A DNA stretch of 64,000 nucleotides. It comes from Flagellimonas_A sp039592695. Its GTDB lineage: Bacteria; Bacteroidota; Bacteroidia; Flavobacteriales; Flavobacteriaceae. Below, piece by piece: positions 1 through 9,300 of this stretch. The DNA lies in the NCBI RefSeq assembly GCF_039592695.1, contig NZ_JBBUTK010000001.1, positions 372,001 through 436,000 on the forward strand. The letters are read 5' to 3'. Position 1 is the stretch's first letter; each line of letters starts with the position of its first letter. The notes beneath the pieces were generated by a model, which was not told the origin of the DNA, searched no databases, and saw nothing but the letters and a program-made list of their open reading frames with translations. The position numbers and the translations under genes are program-made.

Positions 1-75
1 AAGGCGGATAGGCCGAGTATTCTCTGGGCTAGGTCCATGTCAGGGTATTTTTAATGTAACAAAAGTGCCCAAGTG

Positions 76-309
76 ATGAAAACAGTTTTAACCTTTATCG
101 CAGTTCTTTTCTTCGGAGTCACAGTTACGGCCCAAAGCACAAAAGAGATAAAGGTTGAGCCTATCACAAAGACAGTTGAGTTGGATATTGACCTTACAAA
201 GCAACAAGAGCCACAGAAAGAGGTCGCTAGGTTGTACCGATACAAGAATTCACGCATCAAAAAAGAATTGGCTTTTCGCACAAAGCGCAATAGGGCCAAA
301 TTGGCTTAG
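76..309 (+). CDS. Small secreted cationic protein, copy 1
   Basis: I do not recognise this 77-residue protein. It starts with a clear Sec signal peptide (MKTVLTFIAVLFFG...TAQ, cleavage near residue 20), followed by a mostly acidic or neutral spacer of about 27 residues and a very basic C-terminal 30 residues (starting KEVARLYRYKN) with about 12 Lys/Arg and only two Glu. The same C-terminal block recurs almost unchanged in the gene at 638-883. A GTG lies one codon upstream, but the ATG at 76 begins the signal peptide and sits in a leader (TAACAAAA...GTGATGAAA) that the second copy shares. The charge-separated layout recalls a precursor of a cationic peptide, but no function is known to me. Confidence 0.75.
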   Translation: MKTVLTFIAVLFFGVTVTAQSTKEIKVEPITKTVELDIDLTKQQEPQKEVARLYRYKNSRIKKELAFRTKRNRAKLA

Positions 310-311
310 TC

Positions 312-422
312 ATGACCACCACAGTGCTCATCTTTTTCACACTTGCATTTAGTGCTGCCTTTGTTCTCATCTCAATCTATTTGTTGGTAAGAACGAAAAG
401 GAAAAACAATCAAGAAAAATAA
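312..422 (+). CDS. 36-residue single-helix membrane protein
   Basis: This short ORF begins two bases after the stop of the small secreted protein at 76-309, so the two are probably translated from one message. It encodes 36 residues: a hydrophobic helix (about residues 4-26, VLIFFTLAFSAAFVLI...) and then a basic tail (RTKRKNNQEK), the topology of an inner-membrane peptide with its C-terminus inside. I do not recognise the family. Support comes from position and composition only; a comparably sized membrane ORF follows the second copy of the secreted protein at 902-1015. Confidence 0.5.
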   Translation: MTTTVLIFFTLAFSAAFVLISIYLLVRTKRKNNQEK

Positions 423-637
423 CTGAATTTCATATTTCAATCCAAAATATCTTTTGATAAAGACCGATAATATGCACAAAATCAAGGTGAACGGTATTGG
501 CGATAATGTGCATTCATCGAGGGTTTTATGCACTTTGTCTTATGTGTGGTCGAATATCGAAAAATAGGTGCTTTTTGACGAATCAAACCACCCACAGCAT
601 ACCGTACCCCGTTCTAATAATAACAAAACCCAAAGTG

Positions 638-883
638 ATGAAAGCTATTTTAACCTTAACATTTGTAATTTTCTTCGGAACAGTGGCATTGGCACAAGAG
701 CCTACACCAAACCAAAAGGTAGCTACTGTTGAAATGGGTGTTGTTCTTACAGAAAACCAAGTTCAAGAGAGTTCTAAATTAGAAGGCGGAAAAGAAGTCG
801 CTAGACTTTACAAGCATAAGAATGCCCGTGCAAAGAAAGAATTGGTTTTCACCACCAAAAGAAACAAAGCAAAATTGGCCTAA
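638..883 (+). CDS. Small secreted cationic protein, copy 2
   Basis: Paralogue of the protein at 76-309, 81 residues. The signal peptide (MKAILTLTFVIFFGTVALAQ) is followed by a variable acidic spacer and a conserved basic C-terminal block (starting KEVARLYKHKN) that matches copy 1 at about 24 of 30 positions by eye. The reading frame is open back to 497, but the residues before 638 are not signal-peptide-like, and the ATG at 638 has the same leader (TAACAAAA..CCAAAGTGATGAAA) as copy 1. Spacers diverge while signal peptide and basic tail are kept, suggesting that the tail is the functional part. Function unknown. Confidence 0.75.
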   Translation: MKAILTLTFVIFFGTVALAQEPTPNQKVATVEMGVVLTENQVQESSKLEGGKEVARLYKHKNARAKKELVFTTKRNKAKLA

Positions 884-901
884 TCAAAATCCCTTTCTAA
901 T

Positions 902-1015
902 ATGAGTACATTCAATTTTTTATTCCAGGTTGTAGTAGTTTGTAATTTGATGTTTCTTTTTGCGTCGCTACTGTTTTCTTTACGTCTTGCAAGAGTTTCT
1001 TGGCGTCGTAAATGA
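902..1015 (+). CDS. Candidate 37-residue membrane protein, antisense to amidohydrolase end
   Basis: Eighteen bases after the second small secreted protein an ATG opens a 37-codon frame: a hydrophobic stretch (FNFLFQVVVVCNLMFLFASL) and a basic tail (LARVSWRRK). Length and topology match the 36-residue ORF that follows copy 1. It overlaps the 3' end of the oppositely oriented amidohydrolase gene by about 100 bases, so it could equally be a chance shadow of that gene. I list it because of the parallel arrangement; expression data would decide. Confidence 0.3.
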   Translation: MSTFNFLFQVVVVCNLMFLFASLLFSLRLARVSWRRK

Positions 1016-2471
1016 TACCATCTTTGATGGTGTATTTGACGCCACCAACACGCACCACTTCATTGTCTTCGGTCAATTTGATAGCTCCAGTGCCATAGAG
1101 CACTTTCAGGTTTTTTAAGGGATTTTCTTCCAAGACGACAAAATCGGCCAATTTGCCGACGGCGACGGTGCCAATCTTATCATCCATACCAAGGGCTTCT
1201 GCACCGTTCAGGGTTGCAGCTCGAATGATTTCCAAAGGATGAAAACCCGCTTCACGCAACAATTCCATCTCACGTATGTAGGCGAAGCCATACAATTGAA
1301 AGATAAAACCAGAATCTGAACCTGTCGTGACTCGACCGCCCCGGTTCTTGTATTCGTTCACGAAGGCCATCCATAATTTGTAGTTGTTGCGCCAGGCCAC
1401 TTCTTGTTCGGTGCCCCAATCATGCCAGTACGAGCCATGGCTGATTTTACTGGGTTGGTAGAATTCCCATAAAGATGGCAGTGTGTATTCTTCATGCCAT
1501 TCGGCACGGCGTGCACGGTGGAGGTCGCGACTGGCCTCATAAATATTGAAGGTTGGATCTAGCGTGAAATCTAAGGCGATGAGTTCATCCATGACCTTAT
1601 TCCAGTGTTCAGAATAGGGTTTTGCCGCCTGTTGCCATAGTTTTCCTGCTTCCTCAAAGCGGTGCTGCTCGTTCTGGTAGTTATAGTCCAGTGGATAATA
1701 TTGTACCGTGCGGTCTTCAAACAAGGCTTCGGGCAGGCCGTACCAATGTTCCATACTGGTCAATCCCGCTCGAGCGGAATGAAGTACGTTCCATCGGGCA
1801 ACATCCATTTGGGCGTGGTGCATGGCGGAGCGTAATCCCAATTTTTTGTTTTCGTCCAATGCTGCAGCCATGATTTCTGGCGGTGCCCCAAAAAATTTGA
1901 TGCCGTCGGCACCTTTTTTGGCATTGTTGCGCACCCATTCCCTTGCCATTTCAGGAGTACTGATGGGCTGGTCACTACCTTGGCCAAAACCCGTATACGC
2001 GAAGACTCGTGGGGCGATAATTTCATTTTTTTCGCTTTTTCGTTTAAGATCCAATGCCCAATCAATGCCCCTACCGCTGGGCTCGCGCACGGTCGTGATA
2101 CCATGGCCCATCCATAATTTGAATACATAATCATAGTCCGCACCTTGCGACTTACCACCGATATGCCCATGCATGTCAACGAAACCTGGCAAAAGGTACA
2201 TGCCTTCAGCATCCAACTCTTTGCCTCCTTGTTTCAATTGGGGCCTTTTTGATTTGTCAATTGCGACACCGGGGTAGCCCACCACCTGTATGTCGACAAT
2301 TTTGTTGTTCTCTACCACAATGTCAACCGGGCCCCGTGGCGGAGCACCATTACCGTTGATCAAAGTCACCCCGCGGATGATGAGTTGGTCAAATGGACCT
2401 TCACTCAGGGCTTCTTGGCCATGGTTTTGAAAAAATGTAACTAAAAATGCAAGGACTAAGAATCTTTTCAT
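912..2471 (-). CDS. Exported amidohydrolase family protein
   Basis: A 519-residue amidohydrolase-superfamily hydrolase with a Sec signal peptide (about residues 1-18), so periplasmic or surface exposed. Metal-site motifs are complete by eye: HGH at 101-103 in LPGFVDMHGH, a Lys candidate near 192 (IKFFGA), His at 218-219 (MHHAQ), His 242 (MEHWYG) and Asp 386 (TTGSDSG). The family includes imidazolonepropionase- and prolidase-like enzymes; the substrate cannot be told. It lies six bases downstream of the M14 carboxypeptidase gene on the same strand, which suggests joint work on exported peptides or dipeptides. That coupling is inference. Confidence 0.85.
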   Translation of the reverse strand: MKRFLVLAFLVTFFQNHGQEALSEGPFDQLIIRGVTLINGNGAPPRGPVDIVVENNKIVDIQVVGYPGVAIDKSKRPQLKQGGKELDAEGMYLLPGFVDMHGHIGGKSQGADYDYVFKLWMGHGITTVREPSGRGIDWALDLKRKSEKNEIIAPRVFAYTGFGQGSDQPISTPEMAREWVRNNAKKGADGIKFFGAPPEIMAAALDENKKLGLRSAMHHAQMDVARWNVLHSARAGLTSMEHWYGLPEALFEDRTVQYYPLDYNYQNEQHRFEEAGKLWQQAAKPYSEHWNKVMDELIALDFTLDPTFNIYEASRDLHRARRAEWHEEYTLPSLWEFYQPSKISHGSYWHDWGTEQEVAWRNNYKLWMAFVNEYKNRGGRVTTGSDSGFIFQLYGFAYIREMELLREAGFHPLEIIRAATLNGAEALGMDDKIGTVAVGKLADFVVLEENPLKNLKVLYGTGAIKLTEDNEVVRVGGVKYTIKDGIIYDAKKLLQDVKKTVATQKETSNYKLLQPGIKN

Positions 2472-2477
2472 AGTTGA

Positions 2478-4994
2478 TTATTCTGGAATTCTAATATGGT
2501 TGCCTAAAAACAGTGCGTTCAAAAACAATCGGTTGGTGCCATACCATGAGCCCCTGAAGTTGGGGTTATCGGCAAACAAGACCACCCTGCCGCTACCCAA
2601 CTTACTGATAATAAGTGATGCGGATGGCTTTAAAAACGCTTCCATGTTCTTTTGGGTCACAAAGCCATCAATGTGCGGGTCTTTGGCATACTTGGCCACT
2701 GTGGCATATTCATTTTTGCTGGGTCTTAACCACACGGTGTTGTTTTTGTATACGGGAATTTGTTCATCTCGATACCCAAAAGCAAGCGGATGCGTAGTAT
2801 CTAAATTTACCTTTAGAATAATCCCGCCCACTTCTTCTTTGCCGATATTCTCCGGGGCATCAACATAAGGTTTTCTTTCGACTGCTTTGGTGGAATCTTT
2901 TTCTTCTTCAACCAATTGCTCTTCGACCAGTTTTTTGTCAATGGTCCATTTTGTGGCAGTGCCGATGGTGATTAGCGTGTTTCCTTTTTTGACCCAATTT
3001 TTAATCTTTTCTTGTTGTTTTTCATCCAAATCATAACGTCCTGAGACCATGACCAGAGTGTTGTATTTGTCAAAGTTGGCCCTGTTGAAATTCCGCATTG
3101 GTATTTTGGTGATGGGCATGTGTACCCGGGTATCCAACAAATGCCAAACTTCACCGGCCTCGTAAGAGCGAACTCCGGTGCCGATGAGCATGGCCGCCTT
3201 GGGTTTTGTTAACGGATCCACATAACGGCTTCCCAAATCGATTCCAGCGATACTGTAGCCAGAATTGACAGCGTAGATGGGCACCTCATACTTTTTTTGC
3301 GCCTTTTCAACAAGTTGATAGATTTCATCGGATGTTTTTTTCTGTAAACTGATCGGAATCACCAGAGCCCCGTAATTCATATCCTTTTTTCCTTCAGAGG
3401 TGTTGATGGAAAAAGGTTTGAAAGCTGAAGATACGACCAATCCATTCTCTTGTAAAAAGTTCAGGGTCGCCACCGCATTGTAATCGTCATAATCGATGAT
3501 ATATGCATAATCAGACTTTGTGACGGGATTTACTGTGACCAATCCATCCGTATCCATAATCTTCTCACCCAGATTTAAACTGGTCACAGGTTTGTATTTC
3601 ATATTATAAAAATTGGCCACTGACCATGCCGAAGCATCGTAATATACACTATCGCGATATTTATCGTAGGTTTCAAACATGGTCTGTACCATACGATATT
3701 GTGGTTGATTGGTGGGCACCACATACGAATCTCCCGACGAGTAAACCTCGATTTCATGCAACAACAGCTTGTCGATAAAGGCCTTGACCCGATTTTGGTC
3801 ATAACCATCTTTGAACGAATAGCCCCTGATACGACTTTTTGAAGCGTTGCCCAGGGCACTTTTGAAAAAGTCCTGTTGATATTTTCGCAAGATGGCCTTG
3901 TTCTCAACTGCGGCCTTCACGGTTGCCAAGCTCGATACATATTGATTGCGAATGGTAAATGGAAAGGTAATCTCACCAAAGGCAGTCGTCTGTTTGTGAC
4001 CTCGAGAACTGGCCTGTTCAAAAAGCAGGGCAAGTCCGCCCTGCAAATCAGGGTAAGAAGAACCGTAACCTGGGTACGTGCCGTCAAACACCTCTTTGGT
4101 GAAATAGAACGAGCCGATACTGTCCAGTGCTTTGGCGAAATAATCGCCAAACAGGTTGTTGAGATCCTCATAATTTTCTTTGGGCATGATGGGGTTCAAA
4201 GAGGCGTTGTCTTTCATGGGTTCAAAGAAATAGGTGCTCTGAGTGCCCATTTCATGAAAATCGGTCACCACATTGGGGTACCATTCGTGGTACCAAGTCA
4301 ATTTGCCCCTGCTTTCTGGATGGATGCCCAGAAGCCAATCCCTGTTCAAATCAAACCAATAATGATTCGTACGCCCGCCAGGCCAGTATTCGTTATGTTC
4401 TGCGTCTTGTGGGTCGGCTACCAACGGATTGCCCTGGTACATGTTGGCCCATTGCGTATGGCGGTCACGCCCATCAGGGTTGATGGTCGGGTCGATAAAA
4501 AGTACAGCATCGTTGAGATACTTCAATATCTCTGGATTTTTGGACGCCACAAAAGTATAGGCGGTCAACAGCGCGGCTTCAGAACTTGAGGGTTCATTGC
4601 CGTGTACATTGTATCCTAAATTGATGAATGTCGGAAGACCATCGTAATCAGAAACATTTTTTGTAGGGTCGGTATAGGCCAGATGTTCTGATTGAAGCGT
4701 TTCTAGATTTTTTAAATGCTTAGGATTGGATACCGTCAAGATGACCAGTTTTCGACCTTCATGGGTCTTGCCATATTCTTGAATGCTGGCCCTGTCAGAA
4801 ACTTCGGCCAGTTTGGTCAAGTAGGCCACGATTAAGTCGTGACGGGTATGATGTTCACCGATGCCATAGCCTAAAAATTCCTTTGGAGAGGGAATTTTTT
4901 CATCAAATGGCGTATAGCGTTCGAAAAAATAATCTTGGGCAGAAACAATAGTGCAGAATAGCACTAAAAGTGTAGTGGATAGTAATCTCGTCAT
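2478..4994 (-). CDS. Secreted M14-family zinc carboxypeptidase
   Basis: An 838-residue exported metallopeptidase with a signal peptide ending near SAQ-20. Zinc ligands of the M14 fold are visible: His131 and Glu134 in NVHGNEPSS, the substrate-binding NPDGR at 172-176, DLNRDW at 215-220, third zinc ligand His247 in TDFHEMG, and the catalytic Glu326 in LLFEQASSRG. The C-terminal half (from about residue 600) looks like a glutamine-amidotransferase-like module (KNWVKKGNTLITIG...FADNPNFRGSW), as in many large Bacteroidota M14 proteins. Probably trims peptides outside the inner membrane. The downstream amidohydrolase is six bases away; the upstream kinase ends 33 bases before its start. Confidence 0.9.
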   Translation of the reverse strand: MTRLLSTTLLVLFCTIVSAQDYFFERYTPFDEKIPSPKEFLGYGIGEHHTRHDLIVAYLTKLAEVSDRASIQEYGKTHEGRKLVILTVSNPKHLKNLETLQSEHLAYTDPTKNVSDYDGLPTFINLGYNVHGNEPSSSEAALLTAYTFVASKNPEILKYLNDAVLFIDPTINPDGRDRHTQWANMYQGNPLVADPQDAEHNEYWPGGRTNHYWFDLNRDWLLGIHPESRGKLTWYHEWYPNVVTDFHEMGTQSTYFFEPMKDNASLNPIMPKENYEDLNNLFGDYFAKALDSIGSFYFTKEVFDGTYPGYGSSYPDLQGGLALLFEQASSRGHKQTTAFGEITFPFTIRNQYVSSLATVKAAVENKAILRKYQQDFFKSALGNASKSRIRGYSFKDGYDQNRVKAFIDKLLLHEIEVYSSGDSYVVPTNQPQYRMVQTMFETYDKYRDSVYYDASAWSVANFYNMKYKPVTSLNLGEKIMDTDGLVTVNPVTKSDYAYIIDYDDYNAVATLNFLQENGLVVSSAFKPFSINTSEGKKDMNYGALVIPISLQKKTSDEIYQLVEKAQKKYEVPIYAVNSGYSIAGIDLGSRYVDPLTKPKAAMLIGTGVRSYEAGEVWHLLDTRVHMPITKIPMRNFNRANFDKYNTLVMVSGRYDLDEKQQEKIKNWVKKGNTLITIGTATKWTIDKKLVEEQLVEEEKDSTKAVERKPYVDAPENIGKEEVGGIILKVNLDTTHPLAFGYRDEQIPVYKNNTVWLRPSKNEYATVAKYAKDPHIDGFVTQKNMEAFLKPSASLIISKLGSGRVVLFADNPNFRGSWYGTNRLFLNALFLGNHIRIPE

Positions 4995-5027
4995 GTGTAT
5001 GTTTTGAATCTCCTAATATAGGAAACA

Positions 5028-6263
5028 TCAATCAACAGAACTGAACTCTTCCACTATTTCTTCGAAAATGATATGGTAATATGTGCCTTTTTTTGAAGCA
5101 TCCCTACTGATGGTGCCCCTAAGCTGCCTTGAAAGATTGTGAATCAATTTTAGGCCTAACGATTTTGTGTTTTTGGGATTGATATCTTCAGGAAAGCCAA
5201 TGCCATTGTCACCAAGATAAAGCTCGTACTTGCTATCATTGAGCGGCTTCATGCGGATGTATATTTCTCCCTTTGTACCCTCGGGCAAACCATACTTCAA
5301 TGCGTTGGTCACGGTTTCGTTGATGATCAATCCCAGCGGAATCACCGTGTCGATGCTCAGCTTCAATTTTGGTACCTGTAGATTCAAGGCAATATCATCC
5401 GCATTATCTCTGATGGAGCGCACCAGATACTCGCTAAGCTCCCTGACATAAGGCTCCAGTTCAACTTTTGAGAGGTAATCATCTCTTTTGTAGAGCATTT
5501 CGTGCACCATGGCCATGGAGACCACCCTGTTCTGGCTGCTCTTGATGATATTGCTCATTTGGGTATCATCCAAAGAGCGTGATTGAAGGCTCAAAAGGCT
5601 AGAAACGGTTTGAAGGTTGTTTTTCACCCGATGGTGCACTTCTTTTAAAAGGGTTTCCTTTTCATCGATACGTTCTTCGATTTCACGTCTTGATTTGTAC
5701 AGTTTGTGGTGGGCTTCCAAAAGGTTTTTCCCAAAAACGCCTCCCAAAAGGTATACGGCCAGAACAATGCTGAGAAAAGCAAACCAGTCTTTTGATGCCA
5801 AGGGCACCACATCATTGGCCAAGTTGAAATCGCTCAAATCATGTAAAAAAATAAGGCCCACCACCACAAGATTGATGATGAGGTATATCTTGCCGTATAC
5901 TTTTGTGGTCACATATCCGGCAAAAACCACGATGCCCAGTACATAGATGAACGGACTCTGTATTCCGCCACTGTAAACAGTGATCAAAATTGCGGAAATC
6001 ATGGCCAAAACCGAAGTCACATTGTACGTTATGACGAGGTTCTGGTGAAATTTGAGCAAAAACGTGTTGGTGAAATTCAGGGCGGCAAACCCCAAGAACA
6101 CGAAAGGTATGACTGTCTTGATGTCCAAGAAAAAATAACAGACCAACCCGAACAATAAAGAAAACAATGAGGCAAAATAATTTACCTTCAATACAAGTTG
6201 CGTCTTGTCTTCTAACCGATAATCGTCTTTGGTGGTTATTTTCATACCATTTTGGTCAATCAT
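5028..6263 (-). CDS. Sensor histidine kinase, HisKA_2 type
   Basis: A membrane histidine kinase of about 411 residues: N-terminal hydrophobic segments (roughly six helices), a short coiled linker (HKLYKSRREIEERIDEKETLL), the HisKA_2 phosphoacceptor motif EVHHRVKNNLQ, and a HATPase with N box (INETVTNALKYG) and G1 box (DNGIGFP). The open frame runs up to 6347, but that start would lie inside the secA terminator and upstream of the promoter at 6318-6348, so I chose the ATG at 6263; 6245 is also possible. No response regulator is nearby, so its partner is unlinked. No extracellular sensor domain is evident; sensing is probably within the membrane part. Confidence 0.85.
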   Translation of the reverse strand: MIDQNGMKITTKDDYRLEDKTQLVLKVNYFASLFSLLFGLVCYFFLDIKTVIPFVFLGFAALNFTNTFLLKFHQNLVITYNVTSVLAMISAILITVYSGGIQSPFIYVLGIVVFAGYVTTKVYGKIYLIINLVVVGLIFLHDLSDFNLANDVVPLASKDWFAFLSIVLAVYLLGGVFGKNLLEAHHKLYKSRREIEERIDEKETLLKEVHHRVKNNLQTVSSLLSLQSRSLDDTQMSNIIKSSQNRVVSMAMVHEMLYKRDDYLSKVELEPYVRELSEYLVRSIRDNADDIALNLQVPKLKLSIDTVIPLGLIINETVTNALKYGLPEGTKGEIYIRMKPLNDSKYELYLGDNGIGFPEDINPKNTKSLGLKLIHNLSRQLRGTISRDASKKGTYYHIIFEEIVEEFSSVD

Positions 6264-6317
6264 TCCAGCCGTTGAATTCACTTTTAGGGCTGGTGGCTTG
6301 GTGGAGATATGGTGCTG

Positions 6318-6348
6318 TAAAACTAACCATGTTTCATCTATAAACAAA
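6318..6348 (-). promoter_or_regulatory. Promoter of the histidine kinase gene
   Basis: On the minus strand TTTG (complement of 6345-6348), 19 bases, then TAGTTTTA (complement of 6318-6325). This fits the Bacteroidota form TTTG-N19-TANNTTTG with one mismatch. It lies just after the secA terminator and forces a kinase start at or below 6263. Confidence 0.55.
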
Positions 6349-6376
6349 AAGGGCAGCCTAATTTTTAGCTGCCCTT
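6346..6376 (-). terminator. Rho-independent terminator of secA
   Basis: Perfect 9-bp stem (AAGGGCAGC at 6349-6357 pairs with GCTGCCCTT at 6368-6376) with a 10-base AT loop, followed on the minus strand by a run of five T. It sits 23 bases after the secA stop codon. Confidence 0.8.
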
Positions 6377-6398
6377 GTTTTAGTTTGATATACAGGTA

Positions 6399-9300
6399 TC
6401 ACTCATCCACCAATACCCATTCGCCTCTATCTATCAAAGGCTCAGCTTGTTTGAATTTTACGACCTTGCTTTCGCCCGACATCACATTTTTTATGGTGAC
6501 ACGTTCGTTTCTTCCGATTTTTGGTTTTTCACGAACAATGGTTTCGGTGACCTGGGGGCGTTGTCTTTGGGTTTGCCCAGCAGCACGGTTTTGGGCTGCC
6601 AGTTCGTCGCTGTTCGGAATTTCTTCTTTGGTCGTTTTCAACTTCTCTTTTGGGCGACGAACCGAGCGTGCTTCTTGCACTTGTTGTTCATTGCCAGACG
6701 GAAGCTCTCCTTTGAATAAGAATGAAATGACCTCTTTGTTCACTTTATCAATCATTTCCTTAAAAAGCTCAAAGGCCTCAAACTTATAAATAAGCAAAGG
6801 GTCTTTCTGTTCGTGAACGGCCAATTGTACCGATTGCTTGAGTTCATCCATCTTTCGAAGATGTGTTTTCCAAGAGTCGTCGATAATGGCCAGAGTGATA
6901 TTTTTCTCAAAATCAGTGATCAATTGCTTGCCATCACTGCTGTAGGCCTCCTCAAGGTTGGTGACCACGTTGAGCGATTTGATACCATCGGTGAAAGGTA
7001 CCACGATACGCTCGAATTTGTTGCTCTGGTCTTCATATACTCTTTTGATGACCTGAAAAGCCGTTGTGGCACTACGCTGCATCTTGTCTTGGTAATGCTC
7101 GTACGCAGCTTGGTATACCTTATTGGCAATCTCTTGGAAGCCCATTCGTTTAAAATCCTCTTCAGAAATGGGCGAGGTCATCGAAAAGTATTTGATGAGC
7201 TCAAACTCAAAGTTTTTGTAGTCATCGGCCATTTTATTGGTCTCGGCAATGACCTCGCAAGTATCGTAGATCATGTTGGCGATATCGACCTTCAACCGCT
7301 CACCCTGCAATGCGTGGCGTCTTCTCTTGTAGACCACCTCTCGTTGGGCGTTCATGACATCATCATATTCCAAAAGGCGCTTTCTGATGCCAAAGTTGTT
7401 TTCCTCTACCTTTTTTTGTGCCCGTTCTATGGATTTTGTCATCATGGAATGCTGAATGACCTCACCTTCCTTAAGGCCCATACGGTCCATCATCTTTGCC
7501 ACTCGGTCTGAACCGAAGAGCCGCATCAGATTATCCTCCAGTGAAACATAAAATTGTGAGCTACCGGGATCACCTTGGCGCCCAGAACGGCCACGCAGCT
7601 GACGGTCAACCCTTCTAGAGTCGTGGCGCTCGGTACCGATGATGGCCAATCCGCCTGCTTCTTTCACTTCAGGAGATAATTTGATATCCGTACCACGACC
7701 CGCCATGTTGGTGGCGATGGTGACCACACCGGCATTACCGGCTTCTGCAACAATATCAGCCTCTTTTTTATGCAATTTTGCGTTCAATACGTTGTGCGGA
7801 ATCTTGCGGACGCTCAATAATTTGGAGAGCAGCTCAGAAATTTCAACAGAAGTTGTACCAATCAATATAGGTCTGCCCGCTTTTGACAAGTCGGTGACCT
7901 CTTCAATGATGGCATTGTATTTTTCACGTTTTGTCTTGTAGATCAAATCTTCACGATCATCACGGGCAATGGGCCTGTTGGTCGGTATTTCGACCACATC
8001 CAACTTATAGATTTCCCAAAATTCACCGGCTTCAGTGACCGCTGTACCGGTCATACCCGCCAGTTTGTTGTACATTCTAAAATAGTTCTGCAACGTGATG
8101 GTCGCAAAGGTCTGGGTCAACGCCTCAATCTTTACATTTTCCTTGGCTTCAATGGCTTGGTGCAACCCATCGGAATAGCGACGGCCATCCATGATACGAC
8201 CCGTTTGTTCATCAACGATCATGACCTTATTGTCCATGACCACATACTCCACATCCTTTTCAAAGAGGGTGTAGGCTTTGAGCAATTGGCTCATCGTATG
8301 GATGCGCTCACTTTTTACCGCAAATTCTTTAAAAAGCTCTTCTTTGAGCTCGGCCTCTTTTTCAATCTCAAGGTCTTGGTTCTCGATTTTGGCAATTTCT
8401 GCTCCCATATCGGGCATGACGAAGAAGTCTTTGTCTTGATTGCCAGAAATGTATTCGATCCCTTTGTCGGTCAGTTCAATTTGATTGTTCTTTTCTTCGA
8501 TAACAAACAACAAATCCTCATCCACTTTTGGCATTTCACGGTTGTTGTCTTGCATGTAGAAGTTTTCGGTTTTTTGGAGGAGTTGTTTTACCCCTTCTTC
8601 ACTCAAAAACTTAATCAGTGCCTTGTTTTTTGGCAATCCACGGTGTACGCGCAACAACAGGAAACCCCCTTCTTTGGTATCACCTTCCTTTATCAATTTT
8701 TTGGCTTCGGCAAGAACGCCTGTCAGATGCTGCCGCTGTTTTTGAACGATGTCGGCCACTTTGGGCTTCAATTCATTGAACTCGTGACGATCACCTTCTG
8801 GCACAGGCCCAGAGATAATCAAAGGTGTTCGTGCATCATCAATCAATACGGAATCGACCTCGTCGACAATGGCATAGTGATGTGGTCGTTGTACCAAATC
8901 ATTGGGAGTATGCGCCATATTATCGCGCAGGTAATCAAAACCAAATTCGTTGTTCGTGCCGTAGGTGATATCAGCATTGTATGCCGCACGGCGACCGTCG
9001 GAGTTTGGTCGGTGCTTGTCGATACAATCTACTGAGAGCCCATGAAACTCGAATATGGGCGCCATCCATGCGCTGTCACGTTTTGCAAGGTAATCGTTTA
9101 CGGTGACCAAATGGGCACCTTTGCCTGAGAGTGCATTGAGGTACAAAGGTAAGGTGGCAACCAACGTTTTACCCTCACCGGTCTGCATCTCGGCAATCTT
9201 TCCTTCATGCAGGGCAATACCTCCGATGAGCTGTACATCGTAATGCACCATATCCCAAGTAACTTCTTTGCCAGCAGCATCCCAAGAATTTTTCCAAACG

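Noticed and set aside
497..637. Upstream extension of the second small secreted protein
   Set aside because: The extra 47 residues have no signal peptide character and the ATG at 638 has the leader shared with copy 1.
3876..4589. 237-codon plus-strand frame
   Set aside because: Antisense to the strongly supported M14 peptidase gene; no recognisable domain.
6813..7511. 232-codon plus-strand frame
   Set aside because: Shadow of secA; composition typical of a reverse complement frame.
8157..9035. 292-codon open frame on the plus strand
   Set aside because: It lies wholly within secA on the other strand and its product (rich in His, Phe and Val) looks like reverse-frame translation of secA; no start context or family likeness.
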